Assembly: GCF_003201475.1 (NCBI RefSeq)
Contig: NZ_QJJK01000016.1
Location: 1-64,000 of the forward strand
Direction: 5' to 3'
DNA length: 64,000 bases
Origin: Chelatococcus asaccharovorans
GTDB taxonomy: Bacteria > Pseudomonadota > Alphaproteobacteria > Rhizobiales > Beijerinckiaceae
Positions 1 through 8,458 of this stretch are shown piece by piece. The first letter of the stretch is position 1, and every line of letters starts with the position of its first letter. The notes under the pieces were generated by a model. It worked only from the letters and a program-made list of their open reading frames with translations, ran no database searches and was not told the DNA's origin. Position numbers and translations under genes: made by a program.

Positions 1-236
1 ACGGCCTCGATCGTCGCGACCGGTGTCGCATGCGGCATCCGGCCGGGCGCCGAGCTCCTGTCGTGCAGCATCCGCTCGCCGCCCGCCCGGAACCGGGCCA
101 GCCACTTGTAGGCCGTGCGCTCGGAAATCCCGGCCGCTCGCGCAGCATCCGCGACGCGCCAGCCCCCTGCCACGATCCGATTCACCAGAAGGACTCGACC
201 GTGAACGGTCATCCGCGCATTCTCATGCATGTTCAT
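1..236 (-). CDS. IS481-family transposase, N-terminal part (cut by window edge)
   Basis: About 78 residues of the N-terminal DNA-binding region of an IS481-type DDE transposase, running off the left edge of the window. The visible protein starts MNMHENARMTVHGRVLL and contains a helix-turn-helix of the type ADAARAAGISERTAYKWLARF, followed by the DRSSAPGR linker that normally precedes the integrase core. The catalytic core lies outside the window, so it cannot be seen whether the copy is intact. An in-frame ATG at 311 would add 25 residues that look like terminal repeat rather than protein, so the start at 236 is preferred. The element marks the edge of an accessory region. Confidence 0.8.
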   Translation of the reverse strand, partial: MNMHENARMTVHGRVLLVNRIVAGGWRVADAARAAGISERTAYKWLARFRAGGERMLHDRSSAPGRMPHATPVATIEA

Positions 237-441
237 CCGGGCGCTCCGGTCAGGGTTGGTTGGCTTCGCAACCCCAACCTCACATCCCGGCCCCGGATGA
301 ACAACCTTCATAGCTTCGACATCTAGCAGCCAATTTGCGCGTCTATTCTCGAGCGGCGGAAGTCTGAAAAAGACGGATTTACTCTTGTCGCTGCCCATTG
401 CGGCGGCCAGCTCGCGACGGAGCCCCGAGGCGGTCATGGTC

Positions 442-684
442 TCATCCCGCGACTTGGTGCAGGGCTCGGCGTACGATCCGCGCATTGTCCGAGAGGCCGA
501 GGTCCTCGAAGGCACGGGCCTCGTAGTTGAGCAGGTTGACCAGTTGAACCCGCGATCGCTCGAGCTGTCCGAGCGACAGGAGCACATGCCTTGCTCTAGT
601 GTCGAGCTGCAGCTCGATCCCGCGATCAGCAACGGCATGTCCCGTCGGCAGGGAGACAGGGGATTTTGCAGGGTCGGTCGGCAT
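442..684 (-). CDS. Small protein of unknown function (80 aa)
   Basis: An 80-residue reading frame starting MPTDPAKSPVSLPTG, with a weak GGCGGGA sequence upstream. The second half (residues 30-75) looks like two amphipathic helices rich in Leu, Arg and Glu, which is typical of a small soluble helical protein. There is no signal peptide or membrane segment. I do not recognise the family. It stands alone between the IS481 end and the palindromic repeats, with no clear operon partner. It could be a chance open frame in GC-rich DNA, although the composition of the helical part argues for a real protein. Confidence 0.4.
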   Translation of the reverse strand: MPTDPAKSPVSLPTGHAVADRGIELQLDTRARHVLLSLGQLERSRVQLVNLLNYEARAFEDLGLSDNARIVRRALHQVAG

Positions 685-811
685 CGGCTGGTCCCGCCTG
701 GTTAGGGCTTCAGGACGGCTCGCCTTCGAGGCGGCCGGCGCTGAGGCAGCGGTAGATGTCGGTAGTGTCGTGAAACTTCGATATAATTGTAATCCTATCT
801 GCCCCGCGCTC

Positions 812-888
812 CTAGTGGTTCTGCTCCGACATTTGGATCCGCCTGATACGGGCCTTGGAGCAAATGTCGGAGTCAAGAGAACCACTAG
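812..888. repeat. Intergenic palindromic element 1
   Basis: A long inverted repeat. The left arm (812-835) begins CTAGTGGTTCT and ends GACATTTG. The right arm (861-888) begins CAAATGTCGGAG and ends AGAACCACTAG. The arms pair almost completely apart from a short TCAAG bulge, with a GC-rich loop of about 25 bases. It is the first of three adjacent palindromes in a stretch without genes. Confidence 0.8.
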
Positions 889-902
889 CAAGTTAATGGT
901 TT

Positions 903-980
903 TAGTGGAGTTTTTGAATTTGACATTTGATCTGGAGCCTCATGTGAGGCGGGATTCAAATGTCAAATTCGCTCCACTAG
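903..980. repeat. Intergenic palindromic element 2
   Basis: A second inverted repeat, built like the first. The left arm is TAGTGGAG (903-910), a TTTTT bulge, then GAATTTGACATTTGA (916-930). The right arm is TCAAATGTCAAATTC (956-970) then CTCCACTA (972-979). The outer TAGTGG/CCACTA ends match those of element 1, so the two are diverged members of one repeat family. Confidence 0.8.
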
Positions 981-982
981 AA

Positions 983-1014
983 CATTTCCGGTGAACTCCG
1001 GTTCACTGGAAATG
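983..1014. repeat. Intergenic palindromic element 3
   Basis: A shorter palindrome. CATTTCC (983-989) pairs with GGAAATG (1008-1014), and GTGAAC (991-996) with GTTCAC (1001-1006), around a TCCG loop. It directly follows element 2 and could be a separate repeat family or the end piece of a mosaic element. Confidence 0.75.
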
Positions 1015-1189
1015 CTCCAGGTCTTTGTTTCTACGCATTGTCTTCACACGAGCCGGTGTCCACTTCGTTCGAAAATGCCCGATAAAGCGCCCCGGCTTCG
1101 ATTGAATCAGCCGATTCCGCTCAAGCCCTTGAACTGGCTCGTCTATTTTAGATCTGGCCCATCCGCAGAAGACGGGCTTGCTCTCAACG

Positions 1190-1867
1190 TCAGCTATCGA
1201 GCGCCATGAGCGGCCGGCGGTCGCGGATGACGATGCGGCGGGCGCTCGGCATGGCGATCAGCCTCTGCTCTTCAAGGAGCGTCATCGTGCGCGAGACGGT
1301 CTCGATCGTGAGCCCGAGAAAATCGGCAATATCCTGGCGCGACATGGGAAGTTCGATGGCCCCGTTGGTGACGGACCGCTCGCCCATCGAGACGAGGAAG
1401 GACGCTACCCGCTCGATGGCACTCTTGCGGCCGAGCAGCGCGAAATGGGCCTGCGCGCGTTCGAGCTCACAGGCGGTTATCCGCCAGAGATCGCCCATGA
1501 GCGCGGGCTCGTTCGTCAGGCGGAGCGTGAGACGATCCCGGCGCAGGACGAGGATCTGGCTTGTCACGATCGCCTCGGCGGAAAAGCGATAGTCGCCGGT
1601 CGCCTCCAGTCCGAAGATTTCGCCGGCGAGATAGAAGGCGTTGACCTGACGGCGTCCATCCTCGAGCAACTGGAAGGTGCGGACCGCGCCTGAAACGACC
1701 TTGAAAACGCGATCAGCGGGATCGCCTTCGGAATAGATCGATCGGTTGCGGGCACAGGTCTGGCGTGTTGCAGTCGACCAAAGATCGGAAGGCTCGGTCA
1801 CCGGCTGACCGGAATGGTAGCTCAGGGGCGTTGGGGCGGTCGGGGAAATAGTCGCTTGAGCCAACAT
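1190..1867 (-). CDS. fixK: FixK-type Crp/Fnr transcription regulator
   Basis: A 225-residue Crp/Fnr-family activator: an N-terminal cyclic-nucleotide-binding-like beta barrel (about residues 40-130), a long dimerisation helix (130-160), and a C-terminal helix-turn-helix (about 175-205) with the recognition motif [14 protein letters not shown] typical of FixK. It lacks the N-terminal cysteine cluster that binds the Fe-S centre in FNR, so O2 sensing must come from FixLJ. Cysteines occur only at about residues 38 and 133, none in the HTH. The start at 1867 is preceded by GAGGAT. It is divergent from fixL, and two FixJ-like boxes lie 80-125 bp upstream. Proteins of this family bind TTGA-N6-TCAA sites, many of which occur in the following 40 kb. 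Confidence 0.92.
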   Translation of the reverse strand: MLAQATISPTAPTPLSYHSGQPVTEPSDLWSTATRQTCARNRSIYSEGDPADRVFKVVSGAVRTFQLLEDGRRQVNAFYLAGEIFGLEATGDYRFSAEAIVTSQILVLRRDRLTLRLTNEPALMGDLWRITACELERAQAHFALLGRKSAIERVASFLVSMGERSVTNGAIELPMSRQDIADFLGLTIETVSRTMTLLEEQRLIAMPSARRIVIRDRRPLMALDS

Positions 1868-1946
1868 CTGCGGGATCCTCGTCGCTGTCGCATGGTGTAG
1901 GGTTATTGCTATCGGTATTGGCCAGACTGCGACATTCGGTTTGGTC

Positions 1947-1966
1947 CTTAGGGGAATATACGTTAT
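1947..1966 (-). promoter_or_regulatory. Putative FixJ box, proximal
   Basis: Read on the + strand this is CCTTAGGGGAATATACGTTA; it resembles the reverse complement of the FixJ target as I recall it (roughly TAAGTAATTTCCCTTA). It lies about 80-100 bp before the fixK start and overlaps the fixL ribosome binding site and start codon. FixJ binding here would fit direct activation of fixK. Confidence 0.5.
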
Positions 1967-3455
1967 GGGCTCGCCCTTAAGGGATATTACGGATCTGCCG
2001 CGGCATATCCATCTTCGGCGGCCTATGGCGCGATACCTGCTCGCGGTGGCGCTGGTCGTGGCCGCATTCCTTTTGCGCCTGCTGTTGCAGTCCCTTGTCA
2101 CCCAACCGCCGAATTTCCTGTTCTTCGTGCCGCCCGTCGTCATCGCGGCGGGGCTGGCTGGCTTCGGCCCCGGCCTTGTTGCCGCTATTCTCGGGCTCCT
2201 CGCGGGTTTCGTCTTTATCGACCGTACGCAATGGTTTGCCTCCGGGCTCGCATACACGGCCATCTCGCTCCTTCTGGTCTGGTTTGGCGAGCGTCTCTAC
2301 CGCACCCAGGCCAGCGCCGAGGCAACGACGCAGGACCTCGCCGCGAGGGAGGCGCATTTGCGGTCGATCCTGGAGACGGTGCCCGATGCGATGATCGTCA
2401 TCGACGAGCGCGGCGTCATACAGTCCTTCGCCTCGGCGGCGGAGCGGCTCTTCGGCTACAGCAAGGAAGAGACGATCGGCAGGAACATCGCGATGCTGAT
2501 GCCGACGCCTTACCGGGAGAGCCACGACGGCTATCTCGCACGCTATCGCGATACGGGCGAGAAACGCATCATCGGCATCGGCCGCGTCGTTGTCGGCGAG
2601 CGCAAGGACGGCTCCACCTTTCCGATGGAGCTCAACGTCGGCGAGATGCGGAGCGGCGATCAACGGTTCTTCACCGGCTTCATCCGCGATCTGACGGAGC
2701 GCCAGCAGACCGAGGCGCGGCTCCAGGAATTGCAGGCCGAACTCGTGCATGTCGCGCGCCTGATGGCGCTCGGCGAGATGGCCTCGAGCCTGGCCCACGA
2801 GCTCAATCAGCCGCTCACGGCGATCGCCAATTACCTCAAGGGCTGTCGACGGCTCCTGGAGAGCGACAGCCCGCCGCCGAAGGCGACCTTTTCCGATGCG
2901 CTCGGGAGGGCGGCGGAACAGGCGCTGAGAGCGGGCCAGATCATTCATCGCCTCAGGGAATTCGTCGCCCGTGGCGAAAGCGATCAATCGATCGAAAGTA
3001 TTTCGAAGACTGTGGAAGAAGCAGGCGCACTGGCGCTCGTCGGCGCGAAGGAACGGGCCGTCAAGACCCAATTTCGCTTCGACCCCCGGGCAGACCTTGT
3101 GCTCGCCGACAAGATCCAGGTGCAGCAGGTTCTCATCAATCTGATGCGTAATGCGCTCGAAGCAATGGAGGGCTGTGCGCGGCGCGAGCTCACGGTCTCA
3201 TCTGTGGCACGTCAGGACGAATTCGTCGAAATACGTGTTGCGGACACGGGCACTGGCCTGGACGATGAAATCGCGCAGCGCTTGTTCCAGCCCTTTGTAA
3301 CATCGAAGCCCCATGGTATGGGCGTTGGATTATCCATTTGTCGCACCATCGTGGAAGCTCACGGTGGCCGCATCTGGGTTGAGCCGAATAGCGGTGATGG
3401 TACGATATTCGCGTTTACCTTGCCGCGTGTCGATGGGGAGGCTCGCGTTGAGTGA
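1965..3455 (+). CDS. fixL: Oxygen-sensor histidine kinase FixL
   Basis: A 496-residue sensor kinase that autophosphorylates when its heme loses O2 and passes the phosphate to FixJ. Residues 24-110 hold about four membrane segments. The heme PAS domain (about 132-248) has the proximal heme ligand His187 in [12 protein letters not shown] and Arg207 in IIGIGR. The 20-residue spacing equals that of His200/Arg220 in Bradyrhizobium FixL. The HisKA motif with His278 ([11 protein letters not shown]) and the ATPase boxes ([24 protein letters not shown]) are intact. The ATG at 1965 follows AGGGGA by 9 bases; an ATG at 2025 is the alternative start. The 3' end overlaps fixJ by 8 bases. Confidence 0.95.
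   Translation: MGSPLRDITDLPRHIHLRRPMARYLLAVALVVAAFLLRLLLQSLVTQPPNFLFFVPPVVIAAGLAGFGPGLVAAILGLLAGFVFIDRTQWFASGLAYTAISLLLVWFGERLYRTQASAEATTQDLAAREAHLRSILETVPDAMIVIDERGVIQSFASAAERLFGYSKEETIGRNIAMLMPTPYRESHDGYLARYRDTGEKRIIGIGRVVVGERKDGSTFPMELNVGEMRSGDQRFFTGFIRDLTERQQTEARLQELQAELVHVARLMALGEMASSLAHELNQPLTAIANYLKGCRRLLESDSPPPKATFSDALGRAAEQALRAGQIIHRLREFVARGESDQSIESISKTVEEAGALALVGAKERAVKTQFRFDPRADLVLADKIQVQQVLINLMRNALEAMEGCARRELTVSSVARQDEFVEIRVADTGTGLDDEIAQRLFQPFVTSKPHGMGVGLSICRTIVEAHGGRIWVEPNSGDGTIFAFTLPRVDGEARVE
1976..1993 (-). promoter_or_regulatory. Putative FixJ box, distal
   Basis: Read on the + strand this is CTTAAGGGATATTACGGA, the closer of the two matches to the FixJ consensus in reverse complement. 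It lies 29 bp further from fixK than the proximal site, in the same orientation, inside the first codons of fixL. Tandem FixJ sites are known at fixK promoters in rhizobia. Confidence 0.55.
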
Positions 3456-4071
3456 CATAGGCCAGGTTCACATCATCGACGACGACGACGCCGTACGCGA
3501 TTCACTCGTGTTTCTTCTGGCCTCGGCATCGATCGATGCCGTTGCGCATTCAACCGCCGAAGCGTTCCTCGAGGTTCTTCCGGAACTTGCACTCGGCTGC
3601 ATCGTCACGGACGTGCGCATGCCCGGCATGAGCGGCATCGATCTCCTGCAGCGGCTGCAGAGGGCGGACAAACATCTGCCGGTGATCGTGATGACGGGGC
3701 ATGGCGACATTCCGATGGCGGTCGAAGCGCTCAAGACCGGGGCTTTCGACTTCATCGAGAAGCCGTTTTCGGACGACCAGATGATTGCCGTCGTGCGTTC
3801 GGCGCTCGAGTATCGAACCCGGGCGAAGCGCCAGGATAGCGACCGGGCTGGTATCCTGGCCCGCGTGGAAAGCCTGACGCAACGCGAGAGAGACGTCTTC
3901 GAGGGGCTGGTTGCCGGCCATCCCAACAAGACGATTGCCTATGATCTCGGCATCAGCCCGCGGACGGTGGAGATCTATCGGGCGAATGTGATGGTCAAGC
4001 TCAACGCCGCGAGCCTGTCGGACGTCGTGCGCATGGCTTTCATCGTCCAGAAGGACGGCGACGGGGACTGA
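3448..4071 (+). CDS. fixJ: Response regulator FixJ
   Basis: A 207-residue two-domain response regulator. The receiver domain (1-125) has the acidic pocket IDDDD near residues 10-14, the phosphoacceptor Asp55 in VTDVRMPG, Thr in VMTGHG and Lys in EKPF. A LuxR/FixJ-type helix-turn-helix follows (about 140-200, motif [20 protein letters not shown]). The start is probably TTG at 3448, six bases after GGAGG, which gives the usual FixJ length; an in-frame ATG lies at 3433. It overlaps fixL, so translation is coupled. Its expected target is the fixK promoter across the divergent intergenic region. Confidence 0.95.
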   Translation: MSDIGQVHIIDDDDAVRDSLVFLLASASIDAVAHSTAEAFLEVLPELALGCIVTDVRMPGMSGIDLLQRLQRADKHLPVIVMTGHGDIPMAVEALKTGAFDFIEKPFSDDQMIAVVRSALEYRTRAKRQDSDRAGILARVESLTQRERDVFEGLVAGHPNKTIAYDLGISPRTVEIYRANVMVKLNAASLSDVVRMAFIVQKDGDGD

Positions 4072-4084
4072 CCGTCGCCGCGGC

Positions 4085-4444
4085 TCACGTGCCCAGCGCA
4101 TGGAGCGTGGTGAGCAAGGCGTCGATATCGATCGGCTTGTCGAAGAAGGCGAGCGCCTTGAGTTTCTCGGCTTGAGCACGGGCATCGCGATTCGCGCGGC
4201 CGGAGACGACGATCGCCGGAATGGCGATCTTCTCGGCATGCATGCGCGCCAGCGTTTCGAGGCCGCTTGCGCCCGGCAGGTTGACGTCGAGGATCACGCA
4301 GCGGCTGCCGCCGAGATTCTTATACGTCAGAAGGGCCTCGCCACTGGCGAAAACCTCGACCGCATAGCCATAGATCTCCAGTACCATGCGCAGGGAGTCC
4401 CGGACGGCCGTATCATCTTCGACGATTAGAATGGGCGACTTCAC
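4085..4444 (-). CDS. Receiver-only response regulator
   Basis: A 119-residue protein made only of a CheY-like receiver domain. It has the acidic pair VEDD at 8-11, the phosphoacceptor Asp53 in ILDVNLPG, Ser in VVSGR and Lys in FFDKP, so all catalytic residues are present. There is no output domain. The likely start is GTG at 4444. It is convergent with fixJ and has a FixK-type box 59 bp upstream, so it is probably made under low oxygen. It could act as a phosphate sink for FixL or as a signalling partner for another kinase. No kinase partner other than FixL is encoded nearby. Confidence 0.85.
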   Translation of the reverse strand: MKSPILIVEDDTAVRDSLRMVLEIYGYAVEVFASGEALLTYKNLGGSRCVILDVNLPGASGLETLARMHAEKIAIPAIVVSGRANRDARAQAEKLKALAFFDKPIDIDALLTTLHALGT

Positions 4445-4502
4445 GGCCGTGATCTCAGTTGAAGGGTGGCGAGCATCATGCGCTGGCCAGTGCCCCGGTT
4501 CT

Positions 4503-4516
4503 CTGATGCAAATCAA
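4503..4516 (-). promoter_or_regulatory. Putative FixK box (receiver gene)
   Basis: On the minus strand TTGATTTGCATCAG, one base off the TTGAT-N4-ATCAA pattern. It lies 59-72 bp before the receiver gene start, a fitting place for a class II activator site at about -41. Confidence 0.6.
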
Positions 4517-4587
4517 GTGCCGATGCGGCAGTGCGATCCCGGGCGCGAGCCCTCGGTCGCAGGCGAGCCGTCCGCCTGCGGCTGATA

Positions 4588-5745
4588 TCAGGAGGCGCTC
4601 AGGAGCGCCTTGCGAAAGCGCAGTGCGGCCGCCGCGAAGAAGACACCGCCGATGGCGACGAGCGCCAGCATCTGCGGCCAGATCAGCCCGGCGCCGGCCC
4701 CGCGGTAGAGGATCGCCTGTGAGAGCGCCACGAAATGGGTGGACGGGGAGAGCTGCATCACGTTCTGCAGCCAGACGGGCATGCTCTCCATCGGGGTCGT
4801 CGAGCCGGACAGAAGATTCATGATGATCAGCGACGGCATGACGATCAGGCCGAACTGGCCCATGGAGGTCGACACGGTGGCGATCAGGATGCCGAGCGCC
4901 GTCACGGAGAAGAGATAGAGCACGGTCGCCCCGACGAACAGCGGGACGGAGCCGGCGATGGGCACGCCGAGAAGCCACTCGACCACCACGAGAAGCGAGA
5001 AGGTTGAGGCAACCACGATGACGAGGCCGTTCGCCCAGACCTTGGCGAGCATGATCTCGATCGGCGTGACCGGCATCACGAGGAGATGCTCGATGGTGCC
5101 GTGCTCGCGCTCGCGGATGAGGGCGGCGCCCGCGAGGATGACGGCGAGCATGGTGATATTGTTGATCACCTGCATGACGGCCGTGAACCAGTCGGACTTC
5201 AGGTTGGGATTGAAGTTCACGCGCACGGTCACATCGATCGGGGAGGACTGCGTCGCGCCCGGGAGGGCGGCAGAAACCTCCGCGAGGATGATGCTCTGGA
5301 TATAGGAGGCGCCATTGCCCGCCTGGGACATGGCGGTCGCGTCGATGTCGAGGCCGATCGTCGGGTGTCGGCCCGCGAGGACATCGTGCTCGAATTTCGG
5401 CGGTATCTCGACCACGAAGACGACCCGTCCCCGATCCATGGCCGGGTCGATCGCGTCGGCATCGATCAGTACCGGCTCCTTGAAGAAAGGTTTCAGGAGC
5501 GCGTCGCGGAGCCGCGCCGAGAGCATCGAGCGGTCTTCGTCGACCACGGCGACCGCGGCATTCTCGACCTCGAACTTCGCCCCGTTTGCCACCGTATAGA
5601 CGGCGACGGTGAAGGTGTAGACGATGAGCGCGACGAGGACCGGATCGGCCTTGAGGCTGCGCAGCTCCTTGACGCCGAGGCGGAAGATCCTCGCCATGCG
5701 GGCGGCCAGATGGAGGGCCAGCCGGGGGGCCATGCGGAGGGCCAT
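4588..5745 (-). CDS. ABC-2 type permease, YhhJ-like
   Basis: A 385-residue ABC-2 membrane protein: one N-terminal membrane segment (about 30-50), a large extracytoplasmic domain (about 55-190), then about five segments in the C-terminal half, including the conserved REREHGTIEHLLVMP stretch before the second one. It forms the third gene of the set matching E. coli yhiI-rbbA-yhhJ. The start ATG at 5745 follows GAGGAGCGTGAC and lies 1 base after the stop of the rbbA-like gene. With the permease half of the upstream protein it probably forms one export channel. The substrate is unknown. Confidence 0.9.
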   Translation of the reverse strand: MALRMAPRLALHLAARMARIFRLGVKELRSLKADPVLVALIVYTFTVAVYTVANGAKFEVENAAVAVVDEDRSMLSARLRDALLKPFFKEPVLIDADAIDPAMDRGRVVFVVEIPPKFEHDVLAGRHPTIGLDIDATAMSQAGNGASYIQSIILAEVSAALPGATQSSPIDVTVRVNFNPNLKSDWFTAVMQVINNITMLAVILAGAALIREREHGTIEHLLVMPVTPIEIMLAKVWANGLVIVVASTFSLLVVVEWLLGVPIAGSVPLFVGATVLYLFSVTALGILIATVSTSMGQFGLIVMPSLIIMNLLSGSTTPMESMPVWLQNVMQLSPSTHFVALSQAILYRGAGAGLIWPQMLALVAIGGVFFAAAALRFRKALLSAS

Positions 5746-5746
5746 G

Positions 5747-8458
5747 TCACGCTCCTCGCTTGCGCAGGGCAACGACGGCCGCCGCGATGAAGCCGAGGGC
5801 GAACAGGCCAAGCACGACCATGTTGGGCCACAGATCGGCGAAGCCCAGCCCCTTGGCGAAGACCCCGACGCTGATCGGCTGGTACCAGGCCGCGGGAAAC
5901 GCGAGCCCCATGAGGCGCGCGCCGCCCGAGAGCGAGGAGACCGGCACGAGGAGGCCGGAGAAGTTGACCGCCGGGATGATGGCGATGATGGCGGTCGCGA
6001 AGATGGCGGCGACCTGGCTCTGCACGAAGCTCGACACGAAGAGGCCGAAGCCGGTGGTGGCGAGGACATAGACGAGGGAACCCACGGCGAGCGCCGGCAG
6101 CGAGCCCTTGAGCGGCACCCAGAAGAGAAAGGAGGCGATCAGGACAAGGGTGATGAAGCTCACGAAGGCTATCGCCACATAGGGCAATTGCTTGCCGAGA
6201 AGAAACTCGACCTTCGTCACCGGTGTCGCGCGAAAATTGACGATCGAGCCCGTCTCCTTCTCCTTGACGATGCCGAGCGCGGTCATGATCGCGGGAATGA
6301 GCACGAGCATCAGCACGATCACGCTCGGCACGATGGCGTTCGCGCTCTTGAAGGCCTGATTGTACCGGAAGCGTGGCGCGATGCTGATCGGGTAAAGCGG
6401 TGAAGCCTTGCCGCTGCGGCGCATCTCCTCGTCAGCGAGATAGCTTTGAGCAAGCCCCAGGACGTAGCCGCGCGTCGTCTCTGCCCGGAATGGCATGGCG
6501 CCGTCGAGGAAAACGCCGACCTGGGGCTTGAGGCCGCGCATCAGATCCTTGCCGAAATCGGGCGGCACCTCGATGGCGAGCTTCAATTCCCCGCTTTTGA
6601 GCCGCGCCTCGAGCTCGGAGGCCGACGTGATCGCCGGGTGCTCCTCGAAATAGCGCGAGCCCTGGAAGCTCTCGACGAGCTGGCGGCTTTCGGCCGATCG
6701 GTCCTGATCGAGGACGGCGAAGGGCAACTGCTCCACATCGAAGGAAATGCCATAGCCGAAGGTGATGAGGAGGAGGGCCGGGCCGAGCAGCGCGAAGGCG
6801 AGCCGCGCCGGATCGCGCAGGATCTCGAGCCGCTCACGCCAGGCATAGGCCAGGAGACGGCGCGGATCGAAGCGCCGCGTGTGGCGCGCCACGGGGCGCG
6901 CCGCTGCGAAAGCGGAGGCATCGCTCTCGCCCCGTGCCCCCGCTGCCTCCAGCACGGTGATGAAGACCTCTTCCAGGCTCTCGCCGCCGTGGGCCGCCTT
7001 GAGTGCGGCAGGCGTGCCGACCGCCAGCACCTTTCCCTCGTGCATGAGCGAGATGCGGTCGCAGCGTTCGGCCTCGTTCATGAAATGGGTCGAGAGAAAG
7101 ATGGTGACCCCGTCCTCGCGCGATAAGGCGATGAGGAAGCGCCAGAAATCGTCGCGAGCGACCGGGTCGACGCCGGATGTCGGCTCGTCGAGGATGAGCA
7201 TCTCCGGGTGGTGGATGACGGCGGCGGCGAGCTGCAGCCGCTGACGCATGCCGAGCGGCAGGCTTTCGGGCCGGCTGTCGGCGACCGCGGCGAGGTCGAA
7301 GCGCGTGAGCATCTCGCCGACACGCGGCGTGACTTCCGCCCGCTTCAGCCCGAAGAGCTCGGCATGCAGCACGAGATTCTGGCGAACCGTGAGCTCGCTG
7401 TAGAGCGAAAAGGCCTGTGACATATAGCCGACCCGGCGGCGGGTCTCCATGTCGCGGGCGTCGAGCGGCTTGTCGAACAGCCGCGCGGTGCCCTCGCTCG
7501 CCGGCAGGAGGCCGGTGAGCATCTTCATGGTTGTCGATTTGCCGCTGCCGTTCGAGCCCAGAAACCCGAAGATCTCGCCCTTCTCGATGCGGAAGCTCAC
7601 GTGATCGACCGCCGTGAAGGCGCCGAAGCGTCGCGTCAGCCCATCGGCCTCGATGGCCGGCGGGCCGTCATGCACGACCCGCGCGGGGGTGACCAGCGGG
7701 GCGCCTGTGCCGCGCGCGTCCTGCGGCAGGAGAGCGACGAAGGCGCGCTCGAGGCTTTCTTCTCCCGTGCGCGCCTCGAGGGCGGCCGGGGTGCCGGTCG
7801 CGACGACCTGCCCGCCATGCAGCGCGGCGAGCCAGTCGAAGCGTTCAGCCTCCTCCATATAGGCGGTGGCGACGAGGACGCTCATGCCGGCGCGGCGGGC
7901 GCGCAGATCTGCGATCAGCTCCCAGAACTGTCGGCGCGAGAGTGGGTCGATGCCGGTCGTCGGCTCGTCCAGGATGAGGAAATCGGGGTCGTGGATGAGT
8001 GCGGCGCAGATTCCGAGTTTCTGCTTCATCCCGCCGGAGAGCTTGCCGGCCGGGCGATCGCGGAAGGGGGCGAGCCCCGTTGCGAGGAGGAGTTCATCGA
8101 TCCGCGCGGCGCGCTCGGCCCTGGGCTCGCCGAAGAGCCTGCCGAAGAAATCGAGATTTTCCGCGACGCTGAGCGTCGGATAGAGATTGCGGCCGAGCCC
8201 CTGCGGCATATAGGCGATGCGGCTCGCTGCAGAACGGCGCTCCGTCGCCCTCGCCATGTCGCGATCGAGTACATGAACCGCGCCCTGCTGGATCCGTGTC
8301 ACGCCGGCGGCAAGGCCAAGGAGCGTCGACTTCCCCACCCCATCCGGACCGATCAAGCCAGCCAAAACGCCCGCCGGCACGGCAAGGTCGACGCCGTCAA
8401 GCGCCACCGTTCGACCATAGCGATGGGACACGCTCGCGAAATGGACGACCGCGCTCAT
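5747..8458 (-). CDS. rbbA: RbbA-like double ATPase/permease fusion
   Basis: A 903-residue fusion of two ABC ATPase domains (about 5-235 and 270-500) and an ABC-2 permease domain (about 530-900). Walker A motifs are GPDGVGKST and GSNGSGKST; signature and Walker B regions are KLSGGMKQKL...LILDEPTTG and LPLGMRQRL...LILDEPTSG. The first ATPase has TAYMEE in place of the H-loop histidine; the second keeps STHFMNEAE. This architecture is that of E. coli RbbA (YhiH), first described as a ribosome-bound ATPase and also an exporter component. It overlaps the upstream HlyD gene by ATGA and continues into the yhhJ-like gene, so all three are one operon. Confidence 0.92.
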   Translation of the reverse strand: MSAVVHFASVSHRYGRTVALDGVDLAVPAGVLAGLIGPDGVGKSTLLGLAAGVTRIQQGAVHVLDRDMARATERRSAASRIAYMPQGLGRNLYPTLSVAENLDFFGRLFGEPRAERAARIDELLLATGLAPFRDRPAGKLSGGMKQKLGICAALIHDPDFLILDEPTTGIDPLSRRQFWELIADLRARRAGMSVLVATAYMEEAERFDWLAALHGGQVVATGTPAALEARTGEESLERAFVALLPQDARGTGAPLVTPARVVHDGPPAIEADGLTRRFGAFTAVDHVSFRIEKGEIFGFLGSNGSGKSTTMKMLTGLLPASEGTARLFDKPLDARDMETRRRVGYMSQAFSLYSELTVRQNLVLHAELFGLKRAEVTPRVGEMLTRFDLAAVADSRPESLPLGMRQRLQLAAAVIHHPEMLILDEPTSGVDPVARDDFWRFLIALSREDGVTIFLSTHFMNEAERCDRISLMHEGKVLAVGTPAALKAAHGGESLEEVFITVLEAAGARGESDASAFAAARPVARHTRRFDPRRLLAYAWRERLEILRDPARLAFALLGPALLLITFGYGISFDVEQLPFAVLDQDRSAESRQLVESFQGSRYFEEHPAITSASELEARLKSGELKLAIEVPPDFGKDLMRGLKPQVGVFLDGAMPFRAETTRGYVLGLAQSYLADEEMRRSGKASPLYPISIAPRFRYNQAFKSANAIVPSVIVLMLVLIPAIMTALGIVKEKETGSIVNFRATPVTKVEFLLGKQLPYVAIAFVSFITLVLIASFLFWVPLKGSLPALAVGSLVYVLATTGFGLFVSSFVQSQVAAIFATAIIAIIPAVNFSGLLVPVSSLSGGARLMGLAFPAAWYQPISVGVFAKGLGFADLWPNMVVLGLFALGFIAAAVVALRKRGA

